Positions 61,614 through 64,000 of a stretch of DNA of 64,000 nt are shown here, in pieces. Source of the stretch: Wenzhouxiangella sp042310355 (GTDB lineage Bacteria; Pseudomonadota; Gammaproteobacteria; Xanthomonadales; Wenzhouxiangellaceae); the NCBI RefSeq assembly GCF_042310355.1, contig NZ_JBHJMR010000002.1, forward strand, positions 62,001 through 126,000. Reading direction: 5' to 3'. Numbering within the stretch: the first letter of the stretch is position 1; each line of letters begins with the position of its first letter. A program made the translations under genes and the position numbers. The notes under the pieces were generated by a model. It had not been told where the DNA came from and ran no database searches. It saw only the letters and a list, made by a program, of their open reading frames with translations.

Positions 61614-64000
61614 ATGATGCCAGTTTCAATCCATTCCAGAACATTCGGCCTCGCGCTTGTCGCGCTGTCACTCCTGCCGTCTGCCGCGCACGCCGTGTGG
61701 CCGACCAGTGCGGGCGGCGACGGCGATGACCGCTCCAATGCCACCGTGGTCGGGCCAACGGGGGCCGTCTACGTAACCGGCAGTTTTTCGGGCGAAGCCG
61801 TTTTCGGCGACGGCGTGACGCTCAGCGCCCGCGGGCCCGACGATATCTTCGTGGCCCGCTATTCCGCCGCCGGGACCCTTGACTGGGTCACGCGCGCGGG
61901 CAGCAGTCTCTCCGACCAGGCCAACGACATAGCCCTCGACGAATCCGGCGATGTCTATATCACCGGCCGTTTCTCCGGGCAGGCCGATTTCGGTAGTACC
62001 GAACTGTCCTCGGCTTCCCTCGACACGGATGTTTTCGTCGCCAAGCTCGACTCGTCCGGGCAGTGGCAGTGGGCCAAGGCCGCCAACGGCGACCATGATG
62101 ACGAGGGCACCAGCCTGGTTTTGTTGCCGGGCGACAACACGACGATTCCGCCGACGCCCACCCGGGCCGTCATCGGCGGTTACTACGAATGCGAGCTTTC
62201 CTTCGAGACCCCCGCCAGCCCGCCGTTTGATCCATTCAGTGAAACGCTCAGCAACCCGGGAGAATGCGGTAGCGAACGCAAAGAGCGCTATTTCCTCGCT
62301 GCTATCGACTCTGACGGCGCGTGGCAGTGGGTGATGGGCCAGCCGGAGCAGGGAGACGGCTTCGGCATCGAAAGCCGGATCACGGATCTCGAAGTGAGCG
62401 AATCGGGCTCGGTCGCGGCTCTGGCCGATGCCGAACTGCGCACCGGCAATTTCTTTACCGGGGGTAACTGGCTGCGGTATCTCACCGGCTTTTTCGTGCT
62501 AAATACGCCGGGTGTGAAGGAGAACGTCCTCGAGCTCAACCAGGACTTTGACTTCACGGCCGCGAGCAATCCCCGCCTGCACCTGCTCCACCGCTGGGAT
62601 CTGGATCAGCCGACCACCTGCTACGACATCGCCACCATGGATTATTCCACCGACGGTGGAAACTCCTGGCAGCGGATCAACCCCGCCTGGTTCAACACCT
62701 TTGGCTTCAATGGCGTCCAGAACGGATTCGAGAGCAACCCGGTGACGGGGCTTGGCTGGTGTTTTCAGAGCCCCGCATGGGACGTCCCCATTCTGAGCGA
62801 TCTCGACCTGTCGGCGCTCAGCGGGGAGGAGTCGGTCCGATTCCGCTGGGTGCTCGGCGAGGGGGCCGCCGTGGGTCGCCTTTACTGGCAGATATTCCTG
62901 ATCAATCTGTTCGACGACAACGGCAGCCTGTTTGGCGGTGTGCAGGACAGCGAGGCTTCGGTCATCGGTCGCCTGACGAATATCGACCAGGGCGAGCCGG
63001 CGTGGAGCTGGACCAAGGAGACTGCCGAGGGCCTGCGGCTGGATAAGATCGAGTTCGCCCCGGTTGTCGACTCGACCATCTACGCGGTGGGCGAATCGTC
63101 CGGGGGCGTCACCCTGCCCGAGGGAACGAGCAATCTCGACACCGCCGGCGCGGCGGTTGTCAGCCTGTCGAGTTTCCAGGGTGATTTCCAGTGGGGTCGC
63201 TCGTACTCGGGTGGAACGGCCCGGGATGTGGTGCTCGATGGCGATGACCTGTTCATCGGCGGTGACTTCATCGACTTCGTGACTTTCTTCGAGGATGAAG
63301 GTGGCACGCTGGAATCGGCCGGCAACAGCGACCTTTTCGTCGCCAAGGTGAACGCCCAGAACGGCCTGGTGGAGTGGGCAACCGGCGGCGATCGATACAA
63401 CGAGGACGGCGGGATTCCGGCCAAGGCCGGCGGTTCCGGTGATGCCGAAATGACGGGCCTGGCCTTTGATGGCCTCAACAATCTCTACGTGACTGGCAGT
63501 TTCTCGGGTCAGCTGGTTTTCGGACAGGACGCCGAACTCTTCGCGCCAACCGGCCGCAACGTCTACCTGGCCAATATCAGCACCCTGGGTGGTTTCTTCG
63601 AGGTGCAGGGCTGGCCCGTGGGCGAGGCGATCGAACCGCCGCCCAACGCGGATCTGAGCTCCCAGGCTTCCGCTCCGGATGTCTTTATCAACGGGGTGAA
63701 ATCCGATGATGCCATCGGAACGCGATTTTTCTGGAACGTTCCGCCGGGTCAGGATGGCAAGCTCTATCCGCTCGACGTCGTACCCAACGTCGAGCTCCGC
63801 TGGCGCGTTGCGGGCGAGCCGCCCGAGAGCGAGGAGCGTATCGTCCAGGTGGGCCAGGCTTCCTGGCCGACCGAGGCCTGCACCGACGGAAACGACGCAG
63901 ACTGCTACCAGGTTCATGTCGCCGGCGCGCCCACGGAGCTGGAAGCGGCGGGCAGCGGCTTCCGTTTTCTCGAGGCGTTCGAGCCCTCCGTCCAGGCCAG
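61614..64000 (+). CDS. Exported SBBP-repeat (beta-propeller) protein, 3' end outside the window
   Basis: The frame opens at ATG 61614 (second ATG at 61617), 8 bases after the previous stop, and stays open to the window end (at least 795 residues). A signal peptide ends LPSAAHAVW. SBBP-type repeats follow, such as VVGPTGAVYVTGSFSGEAVF, DESGDVYITGRFSGQADF and FVAKLDSSGQWQWAKAA. The propeller is interrupted by a jelly-roll domain (62526-62922; MDYSTDGGNSWQRIN, GLGWCFQSPAW, FRWVLGEG), then SBBP-like repeats resume (LYVTGSFSGQLVFGQDAEL). Blade plus jelly-roll nesting repeats the design seen in the giant protein, which supports a common system. Confidence 0.8.
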   Translation, partial: MMPVSIHSRTFGLALVALSLLPSAAHAVWPTSAGGDGDDRSNATVVGPTGAVYVTGSFSGEAVFGDGVTLSARGPDDIFVARYSAAGTLDWVTRAGSSLSDQANDIALDESGDVYITGRFSGQADFGSTELSSASLDTDVFVAKLDSSGQWQWAKAANGDHDDEGTSLVLLPGDNTTIPPTPTRAVIGGYYECELSFETPASPPFDPFSETLSNPGECGSERKERYFLAAIDSDGAWQWVMGQPEQGDGFGIESRITDLEVSESGSVAALADAELRTGNFFTGGNWLRYLTGFFVLNTPGVKENVLELNQDFDFTAASNPRLHLLHRWDLDQPTTCYDIATMDYSTDGGNSWQRINPAWFNTFGFNGVQNGFESNPVTGLGWCFQSPAWDVPILSDLDLSALSGEESVRFRWVLGEGAAVGRLYWQIFLINLFDDNGSLFGGVQDSEASVIGRLTNIDQGEPAWSWTKETAEGLRLDKIEFAPVVDSTIYAVGESSGGVTLPEGTSNLDTAGAAVVSLSSFQGDFQWGRSYSGGTARDVVLDGDDLFIGGDFIDFVTFFEDEGGTLESAGNSDLFVAKVNAQNGLVEWATGGDRYNEDGGIPAKAGGSGDAEMTGLAFDGLNNLYVTGSFSGQLVFGQDAELFAPTGRNVYLANISTLGGFFEVQGWPVGEAIEPPPNADLSSQASAPDVFINGVKSDDAIGTRFFWNVPPGQDGKLYPLDVVPNVELRWRVAGEPPESEERIVQVGQASWPTEACTDGNDADCYQVHVAGAPTELEAAGSGFRFLEAFEPSVQA
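62526..62922 (+). other. Jelly-roll domain inside the SBBP propeller of the last gene
   Basis: The encoded segment LELNQDFDFTAASNPRLHLL (start) through YSTDGGNSWQRIN and GLGWCFQSPAW to FLINLFDDN matches the layout of the domain at 48720-49265: strand with L-x-F/H-R, STDGG-x-SW, a Gly-Trp-Cys turn, then a final strand ending in F-D-D. Confidence 0.6.

Noticed and set aside
40889..64000. Two-partner secretion, type IX or autotransporter system for the giant protein
   Set aside because: No TpsB/Omp85 barrel, no type IX C-terminal domain and no autotransporter barrel is visible at the C-terminus or in neighbours inside the window.

Overview
This is a 64 kb, high-G+C, densely coded chromosomal stretch. 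The gene set is that of a Gram-negative gammaproteobacterium: a complete system I cytochrome c maturation operon (ccmABCDEFGHI), an outer-membrane lipid A deacylase-like protein, bfd-bfr, queA-tgt, glutathione reductase and many Sec-exported proteins. The abundance of secreted S8 proteases with PPC domains, CRP/Clp-type sites upstream of proteases and REP-like intergenic palindromes points to the Xanthomonadales/Wenzhouxiangellaceae side of the class. That placement is inference, because no rRNA or marker phylogeny is available here. I saw no tRNA, rRNA, CRISPR array, prophage or transposase.

Layout. 1-2.6 kb: the tail of a sulfatase-like enzyme, a glycosyltransferase and a sulfotransferase, probably the edge of a surface-glycan locus. 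2.7-7.9 kb: a small secreted protein, a periplasmic histidine phosphatase, an S9 peptidase, an M20 peptidase and apt. 8.1-12.6 kb: two tandemly duplicated secreted subtilases, each with the same terminator and a CRP-like site at the same distance from the start codon. 12.8-18.2 kb: tryptophanase, a heptamer-flanked repeat element, an ALDH3, a PlsC-like acyltransferase and a class III aminotransferase. 18.2-21.3 kb: bfr and bfd (Fur-type box), an FHA-EAL protein and LpxR. 21.3-28.3 kb: the ccm operon on the minus strand, with no gaps between genes and led by a DUF3293 gene. 28.4-36.3 kb: gor, a 1356-aa subtilase, a GT2 and a GT-C membrane glycosyltransferase. 36.3-40.8 kb: kynU and a VTT membrane protein, then queA, a second copy of the repeat element, and tgt.

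40.9-64 kb is the striking part. It is one co-directional block: an ECF sigma factor, an overlapping Ser/Thr kinase with TPRs, a 4802-aa exported protein, a parvulin-type lipoprotein whose start overlaps the giant gene's stop (ATGA), an exported protein of unknown function joined by another ATGA, and a partial SBBP-repeat exported protein. Read by eye, the giant protein is a string of about thirteen DUF11 (Ig-like) domains. Seven seven-bladed lactonase-type propellers are spliced into loops of six of them. Five of the six insertions fall between the two cysteines of the W-x-C...C loop. One propeller blade is itself interrupted by an immune-inhibitor-A/MAM-like jelly-roll domain, and the same kind of domain interrupts the SBBP propeller of the last gene. 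I propose that this block encodes a regulated cell-surface or secreted giant-protein system with its own folding factor. Its function is unknown.
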